Below are positions 8,172 through 18,920 of a stretch of DNA of 46,108 nucleotides, piece by piece. Source of the stretch: Halomonas sp. (GTDB lineage: Bacteria > Pseudomonadota > Gammaproteobacteria > Pseudomonadales > Halomonadaceae); assembly GCF_014859505.1 (NCBI RefSeq), contig NZ_JACUUD010000013.1, positions 1 through 46,108 on the forward strand, given 5' to 3'. How positions within the stretch are numbered: position 1 is the first letter of the stretch; every line of letters begins with the position of its first letter. The notes beneath the pieces were generated by a model. The model did not search any database and had not been told where the DNA came from. It saw nothing but the letters and a program-made list of their open reading frames with translations. The translations under genes and the position numbers were made by a program.

Positions 8172-9107
8172 ATGGCCGACGATCTGCTTTCGCAACTGCG
8201 GCAGATGACCACCGTGGTCGCCGACACCGGCGACATCGACGCCATCCGTCGATTCCAGCCCACCGACGCCACCACCAACCCCTCGCTGATCCTGCAGGCC
8301 GCCCAGTTGGAGGGGCGCCGCGAACGGCTGGGCGAGATCGCCCGCCAGGCCGCCGATATCGACGACGCCCTGGATGCCGTGGCCGTGGAGATCGGCAGCG
8401 AGATCAGCTCCCTGGTGCCGGGCTACGTCTCCACCGAGGTGAGCGCCAGGCTCTCCTTCGACACCGATGCCACCCTGGCCCGAGCCCGCTCGCTGATCGA
8501 GCGCTATGGACGCCACGGGGTCGGACCGGAGCGGATCCTGATCAAGGTCGCCGCCACCTGGGAAGGCATCCGCGCCGCCCAGCAACTCGAGCGTGAAGGC
8601 ATCCACACCAACCTGACCCTGCTGTTCGGCTTCGCCCAGGCTCAGGCCTGCGCGGACGCCGGGGTGACCCTGGTCTCGCCCTTCGTGGGGCGCATCCTCG
8701 ACTGGCACAAGGCCCAGTCACCGGAGGCCGACTTCAGCGGCGACAACGACCCCGGGGTCCAGTCGGTGAAGCGCATCTATGAGCACTACAAGGGGCACGG
8801 CTACGACACCATCGTGATGGGGGCGAGCTTCCGCAACAGTGGCGAGATCCTGGCGCTGGCCGGCTGCGACCGGCTGACCATCTCCCCTGCCCTGCTCGGC
8901 GAGCTGGCCGACACCAGCGGCACCCTGGCACGCCGGCTCTCTCCTCAGGATGCCGAGACCCGCGCCCCGGAGCCGCTGCACGAGGCCGACTACCGCTGGC
9001 ACATGAACGAGGACACCATGGCCACCGAGAAGCTGGCCGAAGGCATCCGCAAGTTCATGGAGGACCAGCGCAAGCTGGAAGCGCTGCTGGGCGAGCTGCG
9101 CCGGTGA
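8172..9107 (+). CDS. talB: Transaldolase (class with TalB)
   Basis: Moves a three-carbon dihydroxyacetone unit between sedoheptulose 7-phosphate and glyceraldehyde 3-phosphate in the non-oxidative pentose phosphate pathway; cytosolic. 311 residues, close to TalB at 317. N-terminal [16 protein letters not shown] and [11 protein letters not shown] are family marks. The Schiff-base lysine is in [12 protein letters not shown] (about residue 125). [19 protein letters not shown] and [10 protein letters not shown] form later strands of the barrel, and the C-terminus has the KLAEGIRKF helix. A GAGG ribosome site lies about eight bases before the ATG. It is a single plus-strand gene between minus-strand neighbours, so probably monocistronic. 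Confidence 0.97.
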   Translation: MADDLLSQLRQMTTVVADTGDIDAIRRFQPTDATTNPSLILQAAQLEGRRERLGEIARQAADIDDALDAVAVEIGSEISSLVPGYVSTEVSARLSFDTDATLARARSLIERYGRHGVGPERILIKVAATWEGIRAAQQLEREGIHTNLTLLFGFAQAQACADAGVTLVSPFVGRILDWHKAQSPEADFSGDNDPGVQSVKRIYEHYKGHGYDTIVMGASFRNSGEILALAGCDRLTISPALLGELADTSGTLARRLSPQDAETRAPEPLHEADYRWHMNEDTMATEKLAEGIRKFMEDQRKLEALLGELRR

Positions 9108-9135
9108 TAGCGTCGCAGGGAGGAGGACGCTCGGA

Positions 9136-9651
9136 TCAGTGGTGGTGAGAGGCGGCCTCCTGGGCCTCGAGCATCTCCACCAGTGGCTGGAACTCCTCCC
9201 GGTTATGCTCGCTCATCCGCATCAGGATGCGATGGGATTCGAGAATGCGCCGTCGGGTCTCCTCCACGTCGCAGGGGATCTCCGGCAGGTCACACAGCTC
9301 ACAGACCTCGGTGATGGGTGCCTCCACCTGGGTGAAGTAGCGGGCAAAGCCCATCACATCCAGCATGCGCTGGATGTCGGGATTGTCGGCAACGATGGTG
9401 GGGCGCTCGGCCAGGCGCCCTTCCACCGCCATGGCCACCTTGGCGAGGAAGCCCAAGGCCGTGGAGTCCACATTGGTGGCCTCGCGCAGATCGATGATCA
9501 GCGTCGTGAGCCCCGGGGTCTCGGCGAGCTGCTGGGCCTGGCTATCCAGGGTCGCGCAGAGGGTCAGGCGTACATCGCCGCACAGCTTGAGGACGAAGAC
9601 ACCGGCTTCGAATGCCGCCTTGATGCGTCCTTCATGGTTCAACATTGCCAA
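9136..9651 (-). CDS. STAS-domain anti-sigma factor antagonist (HsbA-like)
   Basis: 171 residues. An STAS fold covers about residues 5-110, with the phosphorylatable serine in LREATNVDSTALGFLAK (Ser63 from this start). A C-terminal helical extension has three cysteines (VCELCDLPEIPC) and ends in three histidines. Family knowledge: the serine is phosphorylated by a kinase-type anti-sigma factor and dephosphorylated by a PP2C-like phosphatase, switching partner binding. The upstream gene encodes just such a phosphatase and the frames overlap by 20 bases, so the two form a partner-switching module like HsbR/HsbA of pseudomonads. No anti-sigma kinase is encoded nearby. ATG 9645 is an alternative start. 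Confidence 0.88.
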   Translation of the reverse strand: MAMLNHEGRIKAAFEAGVFVLKLCGDVRLTLCATLDSQAQQLAETPGLTTLIIDLREATNVDSTALGFLAKVAMAVEGRLAERPTIVADNPDIQRMLDVMGFARYFTQVEAPITEVCELCDLPEIPCDVEETRRRILESHRILMRMSEHNREEFQPLVEMLEAQEAASHHH

Positions 9652-10819
9652 ATCCGCTCAACATCATGATGGTCAGGTCGTCGGGCAGCGCCTCGATTCC
9701 CGTATCCAGGCTGGCGTTGTCACCGCTGGCCACTTGGCCAAGCGCCAGACTGTTCCGCAGGTCCTCCAGTGTTTCGCTGGCCAGAGCCCGCTGCTCGAGT
9801 TCCCTGAGCCGCATGTCGAGCGTTTCGCCCGGCAGGCATTCCAATACTCCATCCGAACACAGCCACAGGCGGAAGTTCTCGGGTAGCGAACACCCCAGGG
9901 TAGGGTATTCGGCACCAGGGAAAAGCCCCACCGGCATGCCTACGCCCGGCAGAGGATGAGCCTCACCCTCCGCCACCAGCAGGGGCATGGGCAGCTGTGC
10001 GCCCAGCGAATAGTGAAGATAGCGACGCTCCAGGTCAATGACCCCGACGAACAGGGTGGCATGCTTGCCGATGCCGGTGTCCAGCAACTCGCGGTTGAGA
10101 TCCGACAGCCAGCGCGGCGGCAGGGCCTCCGGCGCCGTCCCGTCCCACTCCCCCTGCCAGCGGTTGGCCAGATACTTGAGCAGTACCGTGACGAAGGCCG
10201 ATGAGGCACCATGGCCGGAGACATCGGCAAAGTAGAACAGCAGGTGCCGTTCATCCAGACGCTGAAAGTCGAGAAAATCGCCTGAGAGGTAGAGCCAGGG
10301 AGCGAACCAGTAGTCGCAGGTCACCCCGGCCGCCGTCTGAGGCCGGGGGGGCAGCAGCTTGCGCTGGATCTGGCCGCCGGCCTGCTGGTCGAGGCGCAGC
10401 ATCGCCAGGTGGGTCTCCAGGCTCTCGTTGAGCTCCTCGAGCCGTGCCTGATCCTCGCGCCGCGCCTCTTCCAGCTGGCGCAGCTCGATCACCTTGCGAA
10501 TCATGCGCCGCAGCAGCTGGCCGTGGCGCAGCGGCTCGACGATGTAGTCCACCAGCCCGACATCCACCGCCGAGAGCAGCCCGGGCGCCTCGCGGCTATC
10601 GCTGACCACCAGGGTCGGCAGCCGCTGGCAGAGGGGCGCCCACTGGTCGTCGGACAGCCCCCGGACGTGGGCCACCACCAGCGACACCTCCGGCGGCAAC
10701 CCATCAGGGCTTTCGGCGGCGATCACCGCCAGGCCGTCTCGAGCGATGGTCTCGGCCAGGGCATCACGCGCCGGGCCCGGGGCATCGATCACACCGATCA
10801 GCTGCTTGGGACTATCCAT
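9632..10819 (-). CDS. SpoIIE/PP2C-type phosphatase with degenerate receiver domain (HsbR/RssB-like)
   Basis: 395 residues. Residues 1-110 align with a response-regulator receiver, 110-150 form a coiled-coil linker (LEEARREDQARLEELNESLETHLAML), and 165-390 form a PPM/SpoIIE phosphatase. Phosphatase metal ligands are present: Asp181 in LSGDFLDF, Asp199 in FADVSGHG, Asp in LCSDGVLECLPGE and the pair in PDDLTIMML. The receiver is odd. The expected phospho-acceptor Asp at the end of strand 3 is His51 (LVVAHVRG), the first-strand acidic pair is reduced to one residue (VIDAPG), and the conserved Lys is Glu95 (YIVEP). It may therefore be constitutively folded or respond to binding rather than phosphorylation. 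Its likely substrate is the STAS protein just downstream. Confidence 0.88.
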   Translation of the reverse strand: MDSPKQLIGVIDAPGPARDALAETIARDGLAVIAAESPDGLPPEVSLVVAHVRGLSDDQWAPLCQRLPTLVVSDSREAPGLLSAVDVGLVDYIVEPLRHGQLLRRMIRKVIELRQLEEARREDQARLEELNESLETHLAMLRLDQQAGGQIQRKLLPPRPQTAAGVTCDYWFAPWLYLSGDFLDFQRLDERHLLFYFADVSGHGASSAFVTVLLKYLANRWQGEWDGTAPEALPPRWLSDLNRELLDTGIGKHATLFVGVIDLERRYLHYSLGAQLPMPLLVAEGEAHPLPGVGMPVGLFPGAEYPTLGCSLPENFRLWLCSDGVLECLPGETLDMRLRELEQRALASETLEDLRNSLALGQVASGDNASLDTGIEALPDDLTIMMLSGFGNVEP

Positions 10820-10830
10820 GGAAAGGAGCC

Positions 10831-11613
10831 TCAGTCGGAGAAGGCGTCGTCGAAGGCGTCGTCGTCGAAGTCCGTATCATCGAAATCGAAATCATCCGCG
10901 GCGAAGGGATCATCGCCCATCTCACCATCGCTGATCTCGAAGCGGCGACGCTGCAGCCAGGCATCGCGGATGAAGCTGTAGCGATCGCCGCTGATCAGCT
11001 CCTCCTGGTCGAGCAGCCCGGCGCGCATGTCCACGATCCTCAGCGCCGTCAGGGCGAGCTCGAGTTCGGCGTCGTCGAAATAGTAGAGGGGATAGGTCAC
11101 CGCATCGGCAGGCAGGCCGCCGGTGTCGCGAACGGTGCTCGGCCCCAGCAGGGGCAGCACCAGGTAGCGCGACTCCTCCCATCCCCAGACCGCCAGGGTC
11201 TGGCCGAAGTCCTCGTCGCGGCCGGTGATCTCCATATGGGTGGCGAAGTCCCACAGGCCACCGATGCCGATGGTGGTGTTGATGAAAAAGCGCGACATGG
11301 CGATGCCGGCATTGCCGGGCTTGCCCTGCAGCAGGCTGTTGAGCGCCGTGCGCGGCTCGCCCAGGTTGGAAAAGAAGTTGCCCACGCCGGTCTGCACCGG
11401 CTGCGGCGTCACCGCCCGATAGCCCCTGGCGGTCGGCTTGAGCACCGCGCGATCCACGGCATCGTTGAAGACGAAGACGCGCCGGTTGAAGCCCTCCCAG
11501 GGATCGTCAGGATGGCGCTCCTCCATCGCCGCCGTGCTGGCGCATCCCGCCAGCAGTCCCACCGCAAGCAGACCCGCCAGCGCCTTGCCCCACGTTACCG
11601 TCCTGCTGGTCAT
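10831..11613 (-). CDS. mlaA: Outer membrane lipid asymmetry lipoprotein MlaA (VacJ)
   Basis: Removes misplaced phospholipid from the outer leaflet of the outer membrane and passes it to periplasmic MlaC. 260 residues from ATG 11613, with a lipoprotein signal and lipobox (LLAVGLLAGC). MlaA motifs follow: HPDDPWEGFNRRVFVFND, NFFSNLGEPRTALNSLLQG, FFINTTIGIGGLWD and DFGQTLAVWGW. The pore region is GPSTVRDTGG. A distinctive acidic tail (about 27 residues, mainly Asp, Ala and Phe) follows the conserved part. GGGAG lies upstream of the chosen ATG; the longer in-frame start lacks a signal. The rest of the Mla system is not in this window. Confidence 0.95.
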   Translation of the reverse strand: MTSRTVTWGKALAGLLAVGLLAGCASTAAMEERHPDDPWEGFNRRVFVFNDAVDRAVLKPTARGYRAVTPQPVQTGVGNFFSNLGEPRTALNSLLQGKPGNAGIAMSRFFINTTIGIGGLWDFATHMEITGRDEDFGQTLAVWGWEESRYLVLPLLGPSTVRDTGGLPADAVTYPLYYFDDAELELALTALRIVDMRAGLLDQEELISGDRYSFIRDAWLQRRRFEISDGEMGDDPFAADDFDFDDTDFDDDAFDDAFSD

Positions 11614-11671
11614 CAGCGTTCTCTCCCTGCGGCTTTTTGTGCGAGTTGTCCTGTCAATTATCACGAGGGCG

Positions 11672-12793
11672 TCAGACACGTTTCACCACCACGCTGCCCG
11701 CGCTGTAGCCCGCCCCGAAGGAGCAGATCACTCCCAGGTCTCCGGCGGCAAGGTCATCGCGATGCAGATGGAAGGCGATGATCGAGCCCGCCGAGCTGGT
11801 GTTGGCGTAGCGATCGAGAATCACCGGCGCCTCCTGCTCGCTGGGATCGCGGCCCAGCACCCGGCGGCCGATCAGGTCGTTCATGTGGCGGTTGGCCTGG
11901 TGCAGCCACATCCGCGCCAGGTCATCGCCGCTATGGTCCAGGCTCGCCAGGTGGTCGCTGATCAGCGCCGCCACCAGGGGGCAGACCTCCTTGAACACCC
12001 GGCGCCCCTCCTGGACGAAGAGCTTGTCCAGCGCCTGGGGGTCCGAATCCGTCACCCGATTGAGGAAACCGGCGTTGTTGCGGATGGCATTGGAGAAGCG
12101 GGTCACCAAGCGCGTGCCGAGGATCTCGAAGCGCGCCTGGGAGGTGGCCAGATCATCGCGCTCCAGTACGATGGCGGTGCAGGCATCGCCGAAGATGAAG
12201 TGGCTGTCGCGGTCCCGGAAATTGAGGTGCGCCGAGCAGATCTCCGGACTGACCACCAGCGCACGGGTCGCGTTTCCGGCGCGGATGGCGTTGGCGGCAG
12301 TCTCGATGGCGAAGGTGGCCGAACTGCAGGCCACGTTCATGTCGAAGGCGTAGCCGCCGGCACCGAGCAGGGCCTGCAGTTCCACCGCCACCGCCGGGTA
12401 GGGGCGTTCCAGGTTGGAGCAGCCGACGATGACGAGATCGATATCGGCGGCGTCGACACCGGCGTGCGCGAGGGCCTGGCGGGCCGCGGTGGCGCCCATC
12501 TCGCCCTGGATGGAGGGCTCGTCGTTGCTGCGTTCGCGCAGCCGCGGGCGCATGCGCTCGGGATCGAGTATGCCCTTCGCATCGAGCACATGGCGACTGT
12601 GGATGCCCGACGCCTTGACGATGAAGTCGCTGCTGGAGTGCGCCAGGGACTCACGCTCGCCTGCGGCAATCGCCTCGGCGTGGCGCGCGTTCTCGGCGTC
12701 CACCCAGGCATTGAACGAGGCCACCAGGGCATCGTTGTCGATGGTGTTCTCCGGCGTGAAGAGTCCTGTGCCGGTGATCACGACGTTGGTCAT
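11672..12793 (-). CDS. Beta-ketoacyl-ACP synthase III-like enzyme (FabH family)
   Basis: 373 residues from ATG 12793, which has GGGAG six bases upstream. A thiolase-fold decarboxylating condensing enzyme with a complete FabH triad: Cys156 in NVACSSATF, His298 in LHQANRH and Asn331 in RYANTSSAG. It is longer than housekeeping FabH (about 320). It resembles the long paralogue in Pseudomonas aeruginosa (PA3286) that, to my knowledge, condenses medium-chain acyl-CoA with malonyl-ACP and so returns beta-oxidation intermediates to synthesis. fadD lies 4.2 kb upstream on the same strand, beyond hrpA, which fits but does not prove this. Other acyl-CoA starters are possible. Confidence 0.88.
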   Translation of the reverse strand: MTNVVITGTGLFTPENTIDNDALVASFNAWVDAENARHAEAIAAGERESLAHSSSDFIVKASGIHSRHVLDAKGILDPERMRPRLRERSNDEPSIQGEMGATAARQALAHAGVDAADIDLVIVGCSNLERPYPAVAVELQALLGAGGYAFDMNVACSSATFAIETAANAIRAGNATRALVVSPEICSAHLNFRDRDSHFIFGDACTAIVLERDDLATSQARFEILGTRLVTRFSNAIRNNAGFLNRVTDSDPQALDKLFVQEGRRVFKEVCPLVAALISDHLASLDHSGDDLARMWLHQANRHMNDLIGRRVLGRDPSEQEAPVILDRYANTSSAGSIIAFHLHRDDLAAGDLGVICSFGAGYSAGSVVVKRV

Positions 12794-12858
12794 ACGTTCT
12801 CCCTTTCGCGGCCACTGCCGCCAAGGCCGCTCACCGCGGCCGCTGTTCATGCGGGCGC

Positions 12859-15800
12859 TCAGGGGCGCCCGGTGATCTCCGCCCAGCGCTTCTCGAGGCG
12901 CTTGGCGGAAACCGCAAATCGGGTACCCAGCTGCTGGGCGAAGAGCGAGACCCGCAGCTCCTCGATCCACCAGCGGAACTCGGCCAGCGCCGGGGGCGCC
13001 ATGCCGCCGCGACGCTCGCTCTGAAGGCGGGCCTCGAGGCGCGACTCCAGGGCGTGGATCTCCTGCATGTGCATCTGGTCGCGCAGGCGCTCCCGGGGCG
13101 CCTTCTCCAGGCGGATCTGGGCCGCCTCCATGTAGCGCGGGTACTCGTCGAGCCACTCGCCGGCCTCGCCGACGAAGCCGGGGTGCACCAGCCGCGCCAT
13201 CTGGGCCTTGAGGTCACTGTATACCAGCGCCAGGGCCAGATTCAGGTTGCCCTTCAACGCCTTGGTGACCGCCAGATGGCCCTTGAGGGCGGCCTCCAGG
13301 GTGGCCACCAGGGCCTCGGCCCGGGGCAGGAGCTCGGCGCGGGTCGCCGCCAGGCGCGCCTTGAGCTCGGCCGCCGAGCGCGGCAGCGGATCCTGCGCCA
13401 CCCCCCGGATAAACACCGCCCGCACCACGTCGTCGGTCAGCTGGCGCTTGCTGCCCACCTTGGCGAACAGCAGCGCACAGGTGCCGAGCCCCTTGAGGCG
13501 CTCGATCTCGCGCACCGCGTCGGGCAGGCGGCGCATGGCCAGGCGCACGATGCCGTCGCGGTGGGCCTCGCGGGCCTTGTCCGGGTGGTCGAAGAGCTCG
13601 ACCCGGAAGGCCTCCCCCTCGGGCACCAGGGCCGGGAAGGCCTCGACGCGGATGCCCGCCTGGGTGGTCACCCGGGACTCGGGCAGCGCGGCCTCGGGCA
13701 GCCCTTCCACCGGCGCCTCCAGGCGCGCCTCGGCGGCCAGGGCACGGGCCCCCTGCCCCGCCGCGGCCTCGAAGCGGCGCTCCAGCTCGCGGGCATCGCG
13801 CCCCTGGCCCAGGGTCCTGCCCTCGTGGTCCACCACCTTGAGGTTCATTATCAGGTGGGGCTCGAGCTGGTCGAGCTGCCAGTCATCGGGGTGGACCCGC
13901 ACGCCGGTCCGCCGACGCAGGAACTCGCCCAGCGCCTCGGTGAGCGGCACGTCGTCGGCGACGAAAGTCTCCAGGGCGGCATCCACCCAGTCGGGGATCG
14001 GCACCACCTGACGGCGCACCGCCTTGGGCAGCGACTTCATCAGCGCGATGCACTTCTCGCGCAGCAGGCCCGGCACCAGCCACTCGAGCCGCGCCAGAGG
14101 CAGCTGGGGCAGCATGGCGGCGGGCACGGTCAGGGTCACCCCGTCGTCGACCGCGCCGGGCTCGAAGTGATAGGCGAGCGGGTAGCGCACGCCGTTCAGG
14201 GAAATCTCGTCCGGGTAGTCGGCCTGGGTGATCTCGCTGGCCTCCCGGGCCAGCAGGGCGGCGCGATCGAACTTGAGCACCCCGGGGTTCTCGGCCTCGG
14301 CCTGCTTGCGCCACGCCTCGAAGCCACGGCCGTTGTGGATGCCCTGGGGGAGGCGCTCGTCGTAGAAGGCGAACAGGGTCTCCTCGTCCACCAGGATATC
14401 GCGGCGCCGGGCGCGGTCCTCGAGGTCCTCGACCTCCTCGACCAATGCCCGGTTGTGGGCGAAGAAGTCGCCGCGGGTGCGAAACTCCCCCTCCACCAGC
14501 GCCCGGCGGATAAAGAGCTCTCTCGACTGTGCCGGATCGACCGGACCAAAATGTACCTTGCGCCCGGCGACGATGGGCAGGCCGAACAGGGTGACCTGCT
14601 CCTTGGCGATCACCTGGGCGCGCTTCATCTCCCAGTGGGGCTCGGCGTAGTTGCGCTTGACCAGGTGCCCGGCCAGCGGCTCGATCCACTCGGGATCGAT
14701 CTTCGCCACGGTGCGGGCGAACAGTTTCGTCGTCTCCACCAGCTCGAAGGCCATCAGCCACTTGGGCGACTTCTTGCCGAGCCCCGACCCGGGGTGGATG
14801 ACGAACTTGCGGTTGCGTGCCCCCAGGTACTCGCGGTTCTCGGTGAGCAGCCCCAGGTGGGAGAGCAGCCCGGGCAAGAGCGCCCGATGCAGGGTGGCGG
14901 CCTGGCGGCGACGGCTCTCCTTGCGCGCCTTCTCCGCATCGCCCTCCTCGGGGGCGGGCCAGGGGACCGGGGGCGGCACCTCGATCTGCATGTCGCGCAG
15001 CAGCTGGCGCAGCTGGCGGAAGGTGTCGTGCCATTCGCGCACGCGCAGGTAGTTGATGTAGTGCTCCTTGCACCAGCGCCTGAGCTGGTTGCCGGAGAGC
15101 GCTTCCCTGGCCGCCTCGACGCCGTCCCAGAGGTTGAGCAGCGCCACGAAGTCGGAGTCCGGGTCCTGCCAGCGGCGGTGGGCCTGGTCGGCGGCCTGGC
15201 GCTTCTCCGCCGGGCGGTCGCGGGGGTCCTGAACGGCGAGGCCCGCCACCACGATCAGCACCTCGCGCAGGCCACCCTGCTCGGCCCCGGCCAGCACCAT
15301 GCGTGCCAGGCGCGGGTCGATGGGCAGCCGGGCCAGCTTGCGACCGATGGGGGTGATGCCGCCCTTCTCGTCCACCGCGCCCAGCTCGAAGAGCAGCCGG
15401 AAGCCGTCGGTGACGAAGCGCGAATCGGGCGGGTCGACGAAGGGGAACGCCTCGATGTCACCGAGCTTCAGCGACAGCATGGAGAGGATCACCGAGGCCA
15501 GGTTGGTGCGGCGGATCTCGGGGTCGGTGAAGGCGGGCCGGGCGAGGAAGTCCTCCTCGTCGTAGAGGCGAATGCAGACCCCCTCGGCCACGCGGCCGCA
15601 GCGCCCCATGCGCTGGTTGGCGCTGGCCTGGCTGACCGGCTCCACCGGCAGGCGCTGGATCTTGGTGCGGTAGCTGTAGCGGCTGATGCGCACCAGGCCG
15701 GGGTCGATCACGTAGCGGATGCCCGGCACGGTCAGGGAGGTCTCGGCGACGTTGGTGGCCAGCACGATGCGCCGCCCGGCGTGGGGCGCGAAGACGCGAT

Positions 15801-16893
15801 TCTGTTCGGCGTTGGAGAGCCGCGCATAGAGCGGCAGGATCTCGGTGCCGCGCAGGTCGGCCCGGCGCAGGGTATCGGCGGTCTCGCGGATCTCCCGCTC
15901 GCCGGGCAGGAACACCAGGATGTCGCGGGGGCCATGGAGCCAGCGCTTCTCGCGCTCGATGCGCTCGACCTCCTCCACCGCATGCAGGATGCCCTCCTGC
16001 AGGGTGCGATCCTCCTCGTCCTCGGCCTCCCGCACCAGCGGGCGGTAATGCAGCTCCACCGGGTAGGTGCGGCCGGAGACCTCCACCACCGGCGCCGGCC
16101 GGTCGGGCGCATCGCCCCGGCCGGGCCGGGCGAAGTGGGCGGCGAAGCGCGCAACATCGATGGTGGCCGAGGTGATGATCACCTTGAGGTCGGGACGCCG
16201 CGGCAGCAGGCGCTTCAGGTAGCCGAGCAGGAAATCGATGTTGAGGCTGCGCTCGTGGGCCTCATCGATGATGATCGCTTCAAAGCGGGTGAGGTCGGGA
16301 TCGTGGCGCGTCTCCGCCAGCAGGATGCCGTCGGTCATCAGCTTGACCAGGGTCTGGTCGCTGCTCTGGTCGGTGAAGCGCACCTGGTAGCCGACCTGCT
16401 CCCCCAGCGGCGTCTCCAGCTCCTCGGCCAGGCGCGCGGCCACCGAGCGCGCCGCCAGGCGCCGCGGCTGGGTGTGGCCGATCAGCCCGCGGCGCCCCAG
16501 GCCCAGCTCCAGGCAGATCTTGGGCAGCTGGGTGGTCTTGCCGGAGCCGGTCTCGCCGGCCACCACCACCACCTGGTGGTCGCGCAGGGCGTCGAGGATC
16601 TCCTCGCGACGCTCCGCCACGGGCAGCTCGGCGGGATAGTTGAGCGTCACCGGCCGGGCCGCGCGCCGCGCCACCATCTCGCGGGAGCGCGCGACGGCCT
16701 GGGCCACCTCGTGCAGCCCGCGATCCACCGGCTTGCCCTCCTTCACCCGCCGCGCCAGGCCGTGCAGGCGCTTGTCGAGCGACGCACGGTCGCGCAGCAG
16801 CACGCCGTCGAGGGCCTGGTGCAGGGCACGCAGGCGGTCGGTATCGGTCAGGGCGTCGGTGGCGGGAGAAGGGTCGGTGGTCACGTCGGACAC
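12859..16893 (-). CDS. hrpA: ATP-dependent RNA helicase HrpA (DEAH box)
   Basis: 3'-5' RNA helicase; family members act on mRNA and rescue stalled or collided ribosomes. About 1344 residues, close to Escherichia coli HrpA at 1300. Motifs in order: GETGSGKTTQLPK (Walker A), IIIDEAHERSLN (DEAH), ITSATID, FLPGEREIRET, ATNVAETSLTVPGIRYVIDPG and QRMGRCGRV. The helicase-associated and OB-fold region and the long HrpA-specific C-terminal domain follow. The frame is open upstream to a TTG at 16920, but GTG 16893 is preceded by CGGAG at good spacing and was chosen. It ends 65 bases before the ketoacyl synthase gene on the same strand. Confidence 0.96.
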   Translation of the reverse strand: MSDVTTDPSPATDALTDTDRLRALHQALDGVLLRDRASLDKRLHGLARRVKEGKPVDRGLHEVAQAVARSREMVARRAARPVTLNYPAELPVAERREEILDALRDHQVVVVAGETGSGKTTQLPKICLELGLGRRGLIGHTQPRRLAARSVAARLAEELETPLGEQVGYQVRFTDQSSDQTLVKLMTDGILLAETRHDPDLTRFEAIIIDEAHERSLNIDFLLGYLKRLLPRRPDLKVIITSATIDVARFAAHFARPGRGDAPDRPAPVVEVSGRTYPVELHYRPLVREAEDEEDRTLQEGILHAVEEVERIEREKRWLHGPRDILVFLPGEREIRETADTLRRADLRGTEILPLYARLSNAEQNRVFAPHAGRRIVLATNVAETSLTVPGIRYVIDPGLVRISRYSYRTKIQRLPVEPVSQASANQRMGRCGRVAEGVCIRLYDEEDFLARPAFTDPEIRRTNLASVILSMLSLKLGDIEAFPFVDPPDSRFVTDGFRLLFELGAVDEKGGITPIGRKLARLPIDPRLARMVLAGAEQGGLREVLIVVAGLAVQDPRDRPAEKRQAADQAHRRWQDPDSDFVALLNLWDGVEAAREALSGNQLRRWCKEHYINYLRVREWHDTFRQLRQLLRDMQIEVPPPVPWPAPEEGDAEKARKESRRRQAATLHRALLPGLLSHLGLLTENREYLGARNRKFVIHPGSGLGKKSPKWLMAFELVETTKLFARTVAKIDPEWIEPLAGHLVKRNYAEPHWEMKRAQVIAKEQVTLFGLPIVAGRKVHFGPVDPAQSRELFIRRALVEGEFRTRGDFFAHNRALVEEVEDLEDRARRRDILVDEETLFAFYDERLPQGIHNGRGFEAWRKQAEAENPGVLKFDRAALLAREASEITQADYPDEISLNGVRYPLAYHFEPGAVDDGVTLTVPAAMLPQLPLARLEWLVPGLLREKCIALMKSLPKAVRRQVVPIPDWVDAALETFVADDVPLTEALGEFLRRRTGVRVHPDDWQLDQLEPHLIMNLKVVDHEGRTLGQGRDARELERRFEAAAGQGARALAAEARLEAPVEGLPEAALPESRVTTQAGIRVEAFPALVPEGEAFRVELFDHPDKAREAHRDGIVRLAMRRLPDAVREIERLKGLGTCALLFAKVGSKRQLTDDVVRAVFIRGVAQDPLPRSAAELKARLAATRAELLPRAEALVATLEAALKGHLAVTKALKGNLNLALALVYSDLKAQMARLVHPGFVGEAGEWLDEYPRYMEAAQIRLEKAPRERLRDQMHMQEIHALESRLEARLQSERRGGMAPPALAEFRWWIEELRVSLFAQQLGTRFAVSAKRLEKRWAEITGRP

Positions 16894-16920
16894 GGCGGCT
16901 CCGGAGGTGGAGGGCGGCAA

Positions 16921-16954
16921 GGAAAACTGCCCGCACCGGCGAGCCGGTACGGGC
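16921..16954 (-). terminator. Rho-independent terminator after fadD
   Basis: On the minus strand GCCCGTACCGGC, a 2-base turn and GCCGGTGCGGGC form a 12-bp stem with one G-U pair (16954-16929). AGTTTTCCTT follows. It lies about 90 bases past the fadD stop and just before hrpA, so it should separate the two transcripts. Confidence 0.7.
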
Positions 16955-17042
16955 AGATCATTGTAACGCCGCCGCGCGGGCGGCGCCTAATCCGGGCCAT
17001 TGAGGCTGGCTATGGCTCGGCCAGGCAGCGGCTATCGCCGGC

Positions 17043-18725
<1,683 letters not shown>

Positions 18726-18784
18726 CACGTCTCTCCGCTGTGTCGCCGATGGACCACCGGCGCTTGTTGTTGTCCCGGGGCCCT

Positions 18785-18813
18785 ACCTTAAACCGGCCGA
18801 CACAGACTGTAAA
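18785..18813 (-). promoter_or_regulatory. Possible sigma-70 promoter for fadD
   Basis: TTTACA (18813-18808) and TAAGGT (18790-18785) are separated by 17 bases on the minus strand, about 60 bases upstream of the fadD start. The -35 matches 5 of 6 bases and the -10 only 3 of 6, so this is tentative. No clear FadR or PsrA-type palindrome is seen. Confidence 0.35.
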
Positions 18814-18920
18814 ACGATCGATTGAAACGACAGCTTGAAACCGGTGAGGCTATCCCTTAATGCCGGGTCCCCTTACCGACAGCCTGGGCCATCCCCGCCC
18901 CCAGGGGCAACCGGTCGATT

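Noticed and set aside
12794-13156. N-terminal extension of the ketoacyl synthase
   Set aside because: The added residues are HrpA coding sequence in another frame; ATG 12793 has a ribosome site and matches family length.
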